Below, piece by piece: positions 1-9,396 of a stretch of DNA of 64,000 bases. Numbering within the stretch: the stretch's first letter is position 1; each line of letters starts with the position of its first letter. The notes beneath the pieces are model-generated. The model made no database searches and was not told where the DNA came from. It saw only the letters and a list, made by a program, of their open reading frames with translations. The DNA comes from Oscarella lobularis (taxonomy: Eukaryota > Porifera > Homoscleromorpha > Homosclerophorida > Oscarellidae). Where the stretch lies: NCBI RefSeq assembly GCF_947507565.1, contig NC_089188.1, forward strand, positions 2,356,001-2,420,000. The letters are read 5' to 3'. The position numbers and the translations under genes were made by a program.

Positions 1-3000
1 AGCGACAAATTCAATTTCAAGGTTTGTTTATTAAATTTAAAAGGGAATCTTTATCTTTATGTCCTTTTCTTCTAGGATACTAATATCAAAATTGAGAAGT
101 TTCGACGTGGATTTGACGACGCTCAAACTCTAATTGATACGTATCAAATTTACGCTCAAAATGTTTTGGAATTGAAGCCGGATCAAATAGCTGTTATTGT
201 CAATGGAAAGGTTATTGAATGGGGGAATACTTGTGGCAATGTTTTATTGTTTCTCGTGCAAGATGATTGGTCCAATGTCTAAGGAGGAGATTTTTGTCGC
301 GGACGACTATTCTTTGCTTGAGAAAACGGTCATGGATCACTATGGAACAGCTATAATGGCTTTGGTACTATTTTAAAAAAACACTAGAACTATTCTTTAT
401 TGTTTTGTTTTTTCGTAAAAGGTTAATGAAATGACGTTTTCTGGGGATAATCCTGATGATGATACGAGGTAGGAATGAATTTCTAATTCTTATTTCTAAT
501 TTTTTCGCTATAGCGATTATTGGAATAATTTGTTTCTACGTCTTTCGTCTCTGCTTCTTTCGAAGCCCGCAAAGAGGCGAGTTCCCGAAGTCGGGCTCTT
601 TGAAGATCACAGGTAAAAACTAAATTTAAAAATTCGACGTTTCTTTGAAATTTTTTTCGATGCAGTTGCGCACACGTGACGACGTCAGAAGACGCGGAAA
701 CGTCGAGTTTCGAAATGTCAGCCATAATCAATCCTCTTTCTAAAGGTAAATCATTTAATTTTAAGTAATTCACTAAGAGAGATTTTTTCAAAAGGTGCGC
801 AGAGAATGTCGGCTCTTCTTATGGTAGGGAAGAAGGCTCTGATATTATTCCCTGCGTAATTTCTATATCAGGTGTTGCAAAATGTGACTCGTATCAACTT
901 GAAAATGTATATGAATCCGGTGGGAAAGCTGTCCGAAATGCCAGTCAAACGGTAAAGAAGTGCAACAACGTGAATTTCGAGTGATTAATCGCGTGTAGTT
1001 TCTATCGCTACGTGCTGGAACCTTCGCCTCAATTCGCCAGCGACGGAAGGCAGGAAGAGAGAGAGAAAAAGACAAAGAATATCTTTTTAATGTTTTATTA
1101 GTTTGAACTCTGGTCCCGCCGCCGTTTTCGCTGATTTGCCCGAAGAGCCGCTTTTCACTCTCAACATGGACGTTCCCAAGGCGTGGATGGCGGAATCGGT
1201 GAGCTGCGTGTACGATTTAGACAACATCCATCTAAAAGACGTAAATAAAAAACGCGTACCTGTTTCTACTCGTATAAGACTTCGTTCTAAGGTTGACAAG
1301 GGAATTTACGCTGAATTTGAATTAGCTAATATTTTAGTAGAAGGTAGAGGATTTGAGATATTGAGAGTGGATTGTGGTGCGAGGTTTTGCGTAGGGCAGT
1401 GCGTTGATCCGAGTAATGGACAGCCAATTCGCGGGTTGCAATTCGTTTTGGGTACCACTTCCGAACCGGAAAAATTTGATACGATTGTCATGGCGAATTT
1501 GGTAAATTCTACGCGTGCCGAAATTTAAAATTTTGATATTTAAATATAGGGTTATTTTCAATTGAAAGCCAGTGCTGGCGTTTGGAATTTGAAATTGAGA
1601 GAAGGACGATCCGCCGACATTTATGACGTCACGAGTCACACAGGAACGGATCTGAATATTGACGACAAAATCTCGATTGCGCTGGGAAGTTTTAGCGGAA
1701 AATTTCTACAGATAAGAGCGACGAAAAAGCCGGGAAAAGAAAAGGAGGACATATTGGAAGGCGGAAAGGATATAGACGAACTTGAAGAGGAGAGCTTCTG
1801 GGATTCCCTCTCAAAGTAAGAATGAAATAGGAGGGGAGACGCGAAGGGGTTAAAGCTGGATGCGTAGTTTTGTCGGTGGGGGAAAAACGGAGGAGCAAAT
1901 TGCTGGGAATATATCTAGCGATGGTGTTATTAATGTTTTTTCCGTTGCCTCTGGGCATCTGTACGAAAGATTCTTGAGGTTTGTACTAGGGGTGTTAGAT
2001 AGATAGATAGAGGGTTTTCTTCTTATCCTCTTCTTCAGGATAATGATGCTTTCTGTTCTAAAGCACGCGTCGATTCCGGTTAAATTTTGGTTTTTGAAGA
2101 ATTTTCTTTCGCCTACTATTAAAGTCGGTTTGAATGGGCGATCGTTCGCCGTGAAAAAAACGTTTTTTTGTGACATTAGGCTTTTCTACCGTTTATGGCT
2201 GAACAGTACGGTTTTGAATATGAACTCGTTGAATACAAGTGGCCTCATTGGCTACACGGTCAGACAGAAAAACAGCGACTCATTTGGGGGTAAGAAAACC
2301 GCGCGAAAATCGACTCGTTTCTCATCCGAATTCATATAAGATATAAGATTCTTTTCCTCGATGTTCTCTTTCCTCTCAGCGTCAAAAAGATCATATTTGT
2401 CGACGCCGATCAGGTAGGATAATTAAAATAATTAATTGATGATTTGCCGACTTTATCGAATCAGATTGTACGAGCTGATTTGAAAGAACTCGTCGACATG
2501 AACTTGGATAACGCGCCCTACGCCTACACGCCCTTCTGCGACGACAGAACGGAAATGGACGGTTTCAGGTATTTCCATAGCACGTTTATTTGATTTCTCG
2601 GCCTATTGTCTTAAGGTTCTGGAAATCCGGCTACTGGAAGAGTCATCTCGGTGGAAGGAAGTATCATATTAGGTAAAATATGGGGCTTTGTTGTTGGAGG
2701 GAATTGCCTTGGGGATGGGCCGCTCTCTAGTGCTCTTTATGTCGTTGATTTGAATCGTTTTCGTCAACTGGCGGCTGGAGATCGTCTGAGGAGTCAATAT
2801 CAGGTAAATATCGCGAAGTGTTTCCGATTGCGCGTACGATTTGTTCTGTTTGAAGGGCTTGTCGCAAGATCCGAACAGTTTGGCTAATTTGGATCAGGAT
2901 TTGCCGAATAATATGATACACCAAGTGGCAATCAAGTCGCTTCCGCAAGAGTGGCTTTGGTGCGAGACGTGGTGCAGCGACGAGTCGAAATTGAAAGCGA

Positions 3001-3292
3001 AAACAATCGATTTGGTAAGCGTAACGCTCGAGAAAAGTTCCGCGATAAAACGAACGCGGAAATTTTTAGTGCAATAATCCGCTCACTAAAGAACCGAAGC
3101 TGAAAGCGGCGGTGCGAATAGTCAGCGAGTGGACGGACTACGACGACGAAATTCGGCAATTGCAAGAGCGTTTTGCCGCGAAAAATGAAAGCGACAATGA
3201 AAAGGGTACGCAATCGTATATCAGTGCCGCTATTACGCTCTATTTCTCTAGGAGAATCGGACGCAAATGTGCACAGACACACGGATTTGTGA
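1..3292 (+). CDS. UGGT1: UDP-glucose:glycoprotein glucosyltransferase, 3' part (partial)
   Basis: ER-lumen folding sensor that re-glucosylates N-glycans of misfolded glycoproteins so that they rebind calnexin/calreticulin. The window holds the C-terminal half in about 15 short exons; the 5' end lies off the left edge. Exon 76 onward reads like the last thioredoxin-like region, followed by beta-sandwich exons (1103-1360, with the RGLQF motif near 1430). The GT24 catalytic domain starts near 1925 ([15 protein letters not shown]) and carries the metal-binding FVDADQIVR segment at about 2390-2475. Next come [14 protein letters not shown], a [11 protein letters not shown]-type strand and an [22 protein letters not shown] stretch split across exons near 2890-2970. 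The last intron runs from about 3209 to 3250; the final exon ends VHRHTDL then TGA at 3290-3292. HTDL resembles HDEL/HTEL retrieval signals, which fits an ER-resident enzyme and supports this splice choice. Family identity is very clear; UGGT1 versus UGGT2 cannot be decided. Confidence 0.93.
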
Positions 3293-3480
3293 TTATTGTA
3301 TTGGCGAGAATTAAAAATTGCCTTTTTTCGAACTTGATTTATTAGGTAAAAGCTCATCAAGAACACAACTACAGCTACGACAATCCAACGAAGTCTCAAG
3401 TGCGTAAGAAAAACGAACACGTATACAAAGTAGTACAATAATTCAACAACCCCTTTTCTAGAATACGTCCGCTGTTCTCC
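3293..3480. other. Convergent 3' spacer UGGT/AGFG
   Basis: 188 bp between the convergent stops of UGGT and AGFG. It contains TTTATT at 3338-3343, which reads AATAAA on the minus strand and is a plausible poly(A) signal for AGFG. No coding signal was found. Confidence 0.5.
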
Positions 3481-5701
3481 TCACATAAAGGGATTTATAC
3501 CTCCTCCTCTTCCCATCATTTGCTGCTGCTGCTGCTGAGGCTGACCTCCCATCATAAACGGATTGCTCTGCTGCTGGGGTTGACCGCCCCACCCTCCAAA
3601 CTGAGCTTGAACTGGAGCAGCCTGCACAAACTGTCCCCCCATTTGACCGCCGAATGATTGCCCCTGGGGTTGCCCCATCATTTGAGCGCCAAACGCTTGC
3701 TGCTGCCCAAAGCCACCGGCGGAGAATCCCGCTTGTCCGCCGCCCGGAAAACCCCCAGGTTGCTGCTGAAAACCGCCGCCAGCGCCGCCGAATCCTCCCA
3801 TGGAAGGTTGCGGCTGCTGTTGCATGGCGAATCCGCCGCCTAATTGCTGCTGTTGCTGCCCAACGAATCCACCGGGCTGCTGTTGCTGTACAAAAGTCTG
3901 TTGCTGTTGCTGTGGCTGCGGCTTGTTAAATAGCGTTGCATCAGCTGGACCACGCGTTGTACCACCAATGTTCCCGAAACTACCGAAAGGATTTCCTTGG
4001 GCGAGCTGTGGCTGCGGCTGCGACTGTGGCTGCTGCTGCTGTTGAGTCGCTGCCGCACTACCGAAAGGATTACTAGAAGAAAACGCCGCCGATTGCTGTT
4101 GCTGCGGCTGTTGGGGTTGATTCCACGTCATTGCTGACGATGTAGTGCTACTAAATCCCATACTACCTGCATTTCCGACCCCCCAGTTCATTTGACTAAC
4201 GCCGCCTCCGCCGCCACCGCCGCCGCCGGCGGACATCATTGACGGGGCGGCGGAAGACTGCTGTTGTTGTGACGAAGCGGCACCCCAGCTCATTCCGTCG
4301 GCGCTGGATGCCGTTGACGTCATCATGGACGTAGAAGTTCCGCCGCCGCCGCCGCCGCCACTGGCCCAATTGATACCGCCACTCCAGTCTACATTCGTGG
4401 AAACGGGCTGTGGTTGAGATGATGACGATGACAATGAACCAAAAGCGGCGTATTTGTCCCCTGCTGACGTCATAGCTGGGGCAGCGGCGAGACTCGTTGG
4501 TGGAGCTGCGTTTAATGACGTCGATCCAAACGGAGATGACGATGGCACTAAGGAGAAAAAAATAGACTGTGTGTGTGGCAAGCGCTATATGGGTTGTTAC
4601 TCGATGCAGCTGCTGGAGGAGGAGGAGCCGATGAGAAGGACGTAAATGCTCCAAATCCACCACCACCACCTACAAAACAAAATAAATCACGTGCTATCAT
4701 CATCATCATAATTGAAGTAGTGAGGCTTACCGGAAGCTGGTGGGAACACGGGCTGGCCTCCAAAGGGTTGAGACGGCTGAGGCGCTGAGAGGGAGAGAAA
4801 TCAAAGAGGAATTATAGTGAATATAACGTTACCTGGAGCTGAAAACGCTTCATTGAGATCCAGGAGAGATTCTTGTTTCGGTGCAGCTGCCGGTTCAGGT
4901 GCAACGCTTGTAGCAAAAGGCTGCTGTTGCACCTGGCTACTCTTTCTCTGTACCCCCGGTGGAGCCGGCAAATTGGGGGTACCCCGACTGACTGGAGGCG
5001 TGCCTCGACTGACGGGGGGCGTGCTGGCCGGACTCTATACCAAAAAATCAATCGAGTATTGATTTTTCAATTTCCCGTACATCCGTTCTGGTTCCGACGA
5101 TGAGTTTGGGCGCTGTGCTTCCGAGTAATTGCGAAAGGGGTTTCGTTTCCGGTGTATTGCTACCGGCGGCCACGCCCCCGCGTTTGGGCGGCTCGCTTCC
5201 CGGCTCCAAATACCATCGTCGTCTTTCGTACTTGTCTTGAAGAAAGAACTTGATTTTCATCTCTTCCATCGTTTCGGGACCCGGATCGCGCGGTTCTGTC
5301 CATTTTCCGACGTAAACCCGATTGCATTTCTATGGCGGCGGAAGATAAGGAGAAAATCGTGCGCAAGAAGGCCCCGTACGTACTTCGTTTCCTGAATTCC
5401 GTACTTTTTCGATTTCCTCCGGCGAAAAACTCGTCATTGTGATCGATTTCACGCGATGGGGCGGATTGATGCCGCGCCTAGTGCGACGACGGCGCATTGG
5501 AACGCGAAAAACGCGGGAATTTTCGACGATAACTTACAATAGGCCGCTGCACGTCGTACAAATGAACGTTCCCATCGTTATATCGACGTAAGTGGGCCCC
5601 CGTTGCTGGCATTCTGCACATTTCTTGTTGCCCGGCTCGCTGACGAGTTCGCGCAGTATCTTCAGATGCTTTTCGTCCTGTTTCTTCTTACTTGCAGCCA
5701 T
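3481..5701 (-). CDS. AGFG1: AGFG-type ArfGAP with NPF/FG-rich tail
   Basis: ArfGAP domain FG-repeat protein (HRB/RIP family), a clathrin adaptor that recruits EH-domain proteins through NPF motifs. Model: join(3481..4547, 4601..4669, 4731..4784, 4833..5034, 5081..5329, 5384..5477, 5538..5701) on the complement, 1899 nt, 632 codons plus stop. All junctions are GT-AG and introns are 46-61 bp. The N-terminus starts MAASKKKQDEKHLKILREL and has the ArfGAP zinc finger CAEC...CTTC followed by GLLRGINPPHRVKS; the arginine of LRG is the usual catalytic finger. The pattern EKY-RRRWY closes the GAP domain. The tail (about residues 200-632) is rich in Q, G and S with several NPF motifs (SNPFG, GNPFG, SNPFM) and ends INPFM. 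The family is certain; AGFG1 versus AGFG2 orthology is not resolved. Shares a 260 bp divergent promoter region with ATP1B. Confidence 0.93.
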
Positions 5702-5961
5702 TCTGCCTGATCCGAGCGGGAAAGCCTCACTGCGCGTGCTCGAGAATTTTAATCGCCTATCACGTGGGCGTGATGGAAGCGTTGAAGACGCCTTAGTATT
5801 CTTAGTACACTTCTGCCCTATATTCGGTAAGCTAGTCGGTCACAGTTTAGCCACAGTTCATTTATTAGTGTGTGTCTACTCAGCTTATCCGGGAGCGACG
5901 CAGAATCCGTGAGTACAGTAGCGCCGCGCTAAGTAAACCTTTTGACACCACCGAAGCCACG
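5702..5961. promoter_or_regulatory. Divergent promoter region AGFG / ATP1B
   Basis: 260 bp between the two start codons of head-to-head genes. It contains a CACGTG E-box (about 5761) and two CACAGTTTAG/CCACAGTTCA-like words near 5840-5860. No TATA box is obvious. The bidirectional role is inferred from geometry only. Confidence 0.45.
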
Positions 5962-7025
5962 ATGTCGTCGACATCCAAAAACGGTCCTCAAGCGGATCGC
6001 ATGCTCTCCGTCTCAACGAACGAGCCGGAGGAAAAACTGACGCGAAGAGAGCGACTCCGTGTTTGGGCGAACGACTTCAAAAAGCGAGCGAAACTCACGC
6101 TTCACAACAAAGAGACAGGCGAATATCTCACTCGAACACCATCAAGCTGGGGTAAGAAAACAATCGCGACACCAACGCGAGATTCGACTCTATAAACTTT
6201 CAGCAAAAATCGGAGCCTTCTATTTCGTCCTCTACTCGTGCTTGGCCGCATTTTTCGCCGTCTGCTTGACCGTTTTTCTCGTCACGATACCATCGATCGA
6301 AGAGGGGCCCCGCTTCTCGAACATCATAACGGAGAGCCTCGGCGTGGGCATCGCTCCCCGACCGAGCAAGAAAGTATCGATTTCGTACGTTCGCGAGCAC
6401 GATCTCGCCCCACAACGCCTCAATACCGCGAAGAAAATCAAAAACGCTTTATATCGTAAGAAGTCCTTGTGTGATGACGTCACGGTGTAAGAGCACGTGA
6501 TTATGTGCAGGTGCTGGATACAGTACCGATGAGCAAGACAGTCTTCTTCCTCTTGAAATGAAACATTGCAATGGAGCGTCGTTTGGAACCCCCCAGGAGC
6601 CATGCGTTTTTTTCATTGCGAATAGAGTGGATCTATATATACATTGATTCTATTTTATCGTTATTGATTTTTCTCTTAGATATTCAATTTTAAACCGGAG
6701 ACTGCGCTCAGCTGGCAATGCAATTATCTATCAGGGAATCTTGTCGAAAAGGTATTTAGTCACGTGGGCGATTTTGCTTGACTTTCTATTTTTTTTTTAG
6801 AATTTGACTTTGATTTTGTATCCTAGTCGCATTGAGCCGGAACGCTTTGCTTTCGGAAAGAACGACTCGTTTCAAAGTCCTTTCTTTGTCGGACACTTTG
6901 ATTTGAGGAGGAGTTTCAAAATGAGGGAAGCAGTCGATGGATTATTCGAATGCTTCTTTGTGCCGGTTGACAAGTCCGTAGACATTGACGTTCAAAAACA
7001 GGAATTCAAAATTGAGTACAATTGA
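5962..7025 (+). CDS. ATP1B: Na+/K+-transporting ATPase beta subunit
   Basis: Type II membrane glycoprotein that chaperones the alpha subunit to the plasma membrane and tunes K+ affinity. Model: join(5962..6151, 6204..6455, 6511..6626, 6680..6751, 6801..7025), 855 nt, 284 aa, introns 49-55 bp. The N-terminal cytoplasmic part is followed by a transmembrane helix (FYFVLYSCLAAFFAVCLTVF) at about residues 71-95, matching the YGCLAA region of the family. The ectodomain holds cysteines CNGASF...EPCVFF and later WQCNYLSGN, then a C-terminal immunoglobulin-like strand block (SFQSPFFVGHFDLRRSF...FECFFVPVD) ending EYN-stop. An in-frame ATG at 5872 would add 30 residues; 5962 is preferred because the family starts close to its RRER-type motif. 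The third intron uses a weak donor (GTGGAT at 6627). H/K-ATPase beta is an alternative subfamily. No alpha subunit lies in the window. Confidence 0.88.
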
Positions 7026-7344
7026 ATGCACGCGGGGATTTCCGTTTTTTTTAGTTGGGTCACAGTTGAAAGAAATGATGTCAAGTATGATCCGGGACTT
7101 TGTGCGTAGAGTCTTTCGAAGTTCGAATGCGAAGGGTCGGATTTCGCGCTCGTTTTGCCCTCGTTTCGCGCTTTCGATGATCTCAGTTGTCGTTTGTGAA
7201 GCCGGAGTCTTCGAATCAGGTTCGCAATTTCGCTGGGGGCCCCTCTTCTAACTGATTCGGCGCGTCTTCTAGCTTTTGATAGCTATCGCGCTCATTTCAT
7301 AAGCATAATCAGGTGGAGATTTTTACCTGGGGCCCCTCTGATAA

Positions 7345-7868
7345 TAACGTGTACCGGAAGTGCTTTTTTTGAGAGCGAAATTTGACCTGCATCAGCTGTT
7401 CGACCCCATAGCAATGTTAGACTAGTAAAGTACAATAGATCTAGTGCGTTTATTTGGAAATCCGTGAGTTGAGGTTTTTTAGCATCCCTGAACTATAGCA
7501 CACGCTTTTTGGTCAAAAACGTCATCTCCCAGAATGCCAAGATTTCTACGTGAAACGATAGGGCTAAAGTACCTAGTTAATTCCACCGTCTCGAAATTGT
7601 CTATCACGCCAATTTTTGGCTTATTCTAAGGGGCGTGACTAATTTTAATACATACCGGAAGTGGGTCTTTTTTGTGAAATTTGATCCGTACGAACTGTTT
7701 GACCTCGTAGGGTTGTTCTACTGATAAAGTAGAGTAGATCTAGTGCGTTTAGTTGGAAATCTGTGAGTTGAGGTTTTTAGGTAAACCGTGAGCTATAGTC
7801 CATGGTTTTTGCTCATTTTGGTGACCTCTCCGATTCTTAAGATTTCTTTATAAAACAATGGGGATGGG
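7345..7868. repeat. Diverged direct duplication, about 220 bp units
   Basis: Copy A (about 7345-7565) and copy B (about 7645-7868) share ordered words: TACCGGAAGTG, GTTYGACC, TAGATCTAGTGCGTTTA, TTGGAAATC, GTGAGTTGAGGTTTTT, GAGCTATAG or GAACTATAG, and AAGATTTCT. Spacing between copies is about 300 bp. A fragment TGTTTGACCTCG recurs near 7873, suggesting a third, eroded copy. Confidence 0.75.
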
Positions 7869-8140
7869 TTGCCTGTTTGACCTCGCGGTGCCAAAAGGAC
7901 TTCACACCTCAAATTTTGTGTGAAATTGGCATTTTTTGTAGATGCCTATATATCAACATATGGATCAATTCCCTCCTCCTCCACAGCGTTTCCTTAGCCA
8001 TTCAAGGTATAGAACGCATGTATTTGATTAGATTTCAATGTGAAAATTTCCTTTTTTTTCAGTTCTCTCCTCTCCCCCAACGCATCGATCAATCCGACGA
8101 TTTTTAGATGCAGAAAGAAGAAGACGTAGACGAAGACATC

Positions 8141-8305
8141 ACCCTGGGGACTTGGGTTAAAGTTCACCCTGGGGACTTGGGTTAAAGTCTCGCTCCTTGG
8201 TGGCTGGAGGATAATGTGCCTTCTCCCCTGGGGACTTGGGTTAAAGTCTCGCTCCTTGGTGGCTGGAGGATAATGTGCCTACCCCCTGTGGACTTGGGTT
8301 AAAGT
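8141..8305. repeat. Short tandem array, 25 and 58-59 bp spacing
   Basis: Four copies of CCCTGGGGACTTGGGTTAAA (the fourth has CCCTGTGGAC) start at about 8142, 8167, 8226 and 8284. Copies 2 and 3 are each followed by the same block with CTCGCTCCTTGGTGGCTGG and GGATAATGTGCCT. A degenerate fifth copy (CTGTGGGGACT) lies near 8310. Confidence 0.9.
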
Positions 8306-8507
8306 TCACTGTGGGGACTGCAGTCTCAGTCTCACCGCTTGGCCTCCTAGGGGGGTCAAGTGGCAGCGCAGGAGCGACAACCAAGGGGGAGGAGGAGGAG
8401 GAGGAAGGGGGAGGCGAGAGAACTTTTTTAATTTTTATTTATACATCCGGGATATTATCAATAAAAATTTGAGCATAGTTCTGTCTACTTTTCACGCGGA
8501 AGTGGCA

Positions 8508-8549
8508 CGCGACGTGGAATGACGTGTACCAACGTCATTTCACGTCGCG
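8508..8549. repeat. 18 bp inverted repeat with 6 nt loop
   Basis: The left arm (8508-8525) CGCGACGTGGAATGACGT pairs with the right arm (8532-8549) at 17 of 18 positions around the loop GTACCA. It is followed directly by an alternating CG run (CGCGCTTCGCGAAGTGCGCGCGCGCG). Confidence 0.85.
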
Positions 8550-8597
8550 CGCTTCGCGAAGTGCGCGCGCGCGCGCAAGTCCTAAGCTAAACTGAGT

Positions 8598-8630
8598 GCT
8601 CTTGTCTCCATACCCTGGAGATCCAAGAGC
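8598..8630. other. Bulged stem-loop, possible structured RNA or element end
   Basis: GCTCTTG+TCTCCA (8598-8610) pairs with TGGAGA+CAAGAGC (8616-8621, 8624-8630), 13 bp with a 2 nt bulge and a TACCC loop. It is followed by AAAATG and a second weak hairpin (CATGCTGCTAGTAAAACATG). No transcription evidence is visible. Confidence 0.4.
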
Positions 8631-9396
8631 AAAATGCGTGCAACTACTCATGCTGCTAGTAAAACATGCAAAAAAAATAGTCTCTTCTTTTCGTGAGATG
8701 CCTTCGGACTTCCTCAAGCAGAAGAGCCGCACGTGCACCGCGACGTGCGCACGTGGCCTTCGAAGTTTCTCGAGCGGGGGCCCCGACTCAACTTTTCTTC
8801 CATCGCAACTAAAAAAAAGGGAAAACCGTATTTAGATTGGGTTTTTGCTGCTGGAACTTCGCTAGGAGTCTGCGCAGTAGACCGGACAAAAACGTGTCGA
8901 AATTTCCATGAATTGAGGTTGTACGCGCGTTGTTTAGACGTAGAAGAGTTTTCTAAACTCCGCTCGCTTTAATTCAAGTGAGTGGCAAGACAAACACGGA
9001 GGAGAAAAGCTGTTTTCGTCTCGTTTTTCTCGGAGGGCGGCCAGCCGGGCGGCTTAGAGGAAAATCATTAACGTACTTTTGGATCCGTACCTTTTTTTGC
9101 GCCCTGCGAAGAGACGATCGCCGTGGATTCGCTTACGGACGCGAGGAAGCTCGAAAATGACGCAATCATGCTCCCGGATGCTACCTGTAATAATGACTAA
9201 ACCTTCTATAAATGCTTCTAACCTAAATAAACAATCCAACAAAAAAAACCTACTCTTCTCTACAATAAACCTCTGAAAATCTAATAAGTACCATATCCTA
9301 TACAACATCTATAACCATTCTCGGCCTACCATTAATCTAACTAACAGATAATTAGTAGATAACCGCAAAAATGCGCTTAATTGATTACGTGCAACC

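Larger units (their letters stand above)
7026..9396. other. 2.4 kb gene-free, repeat-bearing stretch
   Basis: The largest region without a recognisable gene. No open frame here reads like a conserved protein. It holds a diverged about 220 bp direct duplication (7345-7868), a short tandem repeat array (8141-8305), an 18 bp inverted repeat (8508-8549), a bulged hairpin (8598-8630), an alternating GC run (about 8550-8577) and poly-A-rich segments. AATAAA occurs at about 8459. Parts probably are ATP1B 3' UTR and old mobile-element remnants. Confidence 0.6.

Noticed and set aside
3654-4058. Long Cys/Ala-rich plus-strand frames opposite the AGFG tail
   Set aside because: They are the complement of CAG/CTG-type glutamine and glycine codon runs; the minus frame has NPF motifs and spliced ArfGAP exons.
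5872-5961. Upstream in-frame ATG for ATP1B at 5872
   Set aside because: Adds a 30-residue Arg-rich leader not seen in the family; ATG 5962 gives the usual short N-terminus, though 5872 cannot be excluded.
8141-8305. Repeat array as a CRISPR
   Set aside because: Eukaryotic context, only four copies, and the spacers themselves repeat.
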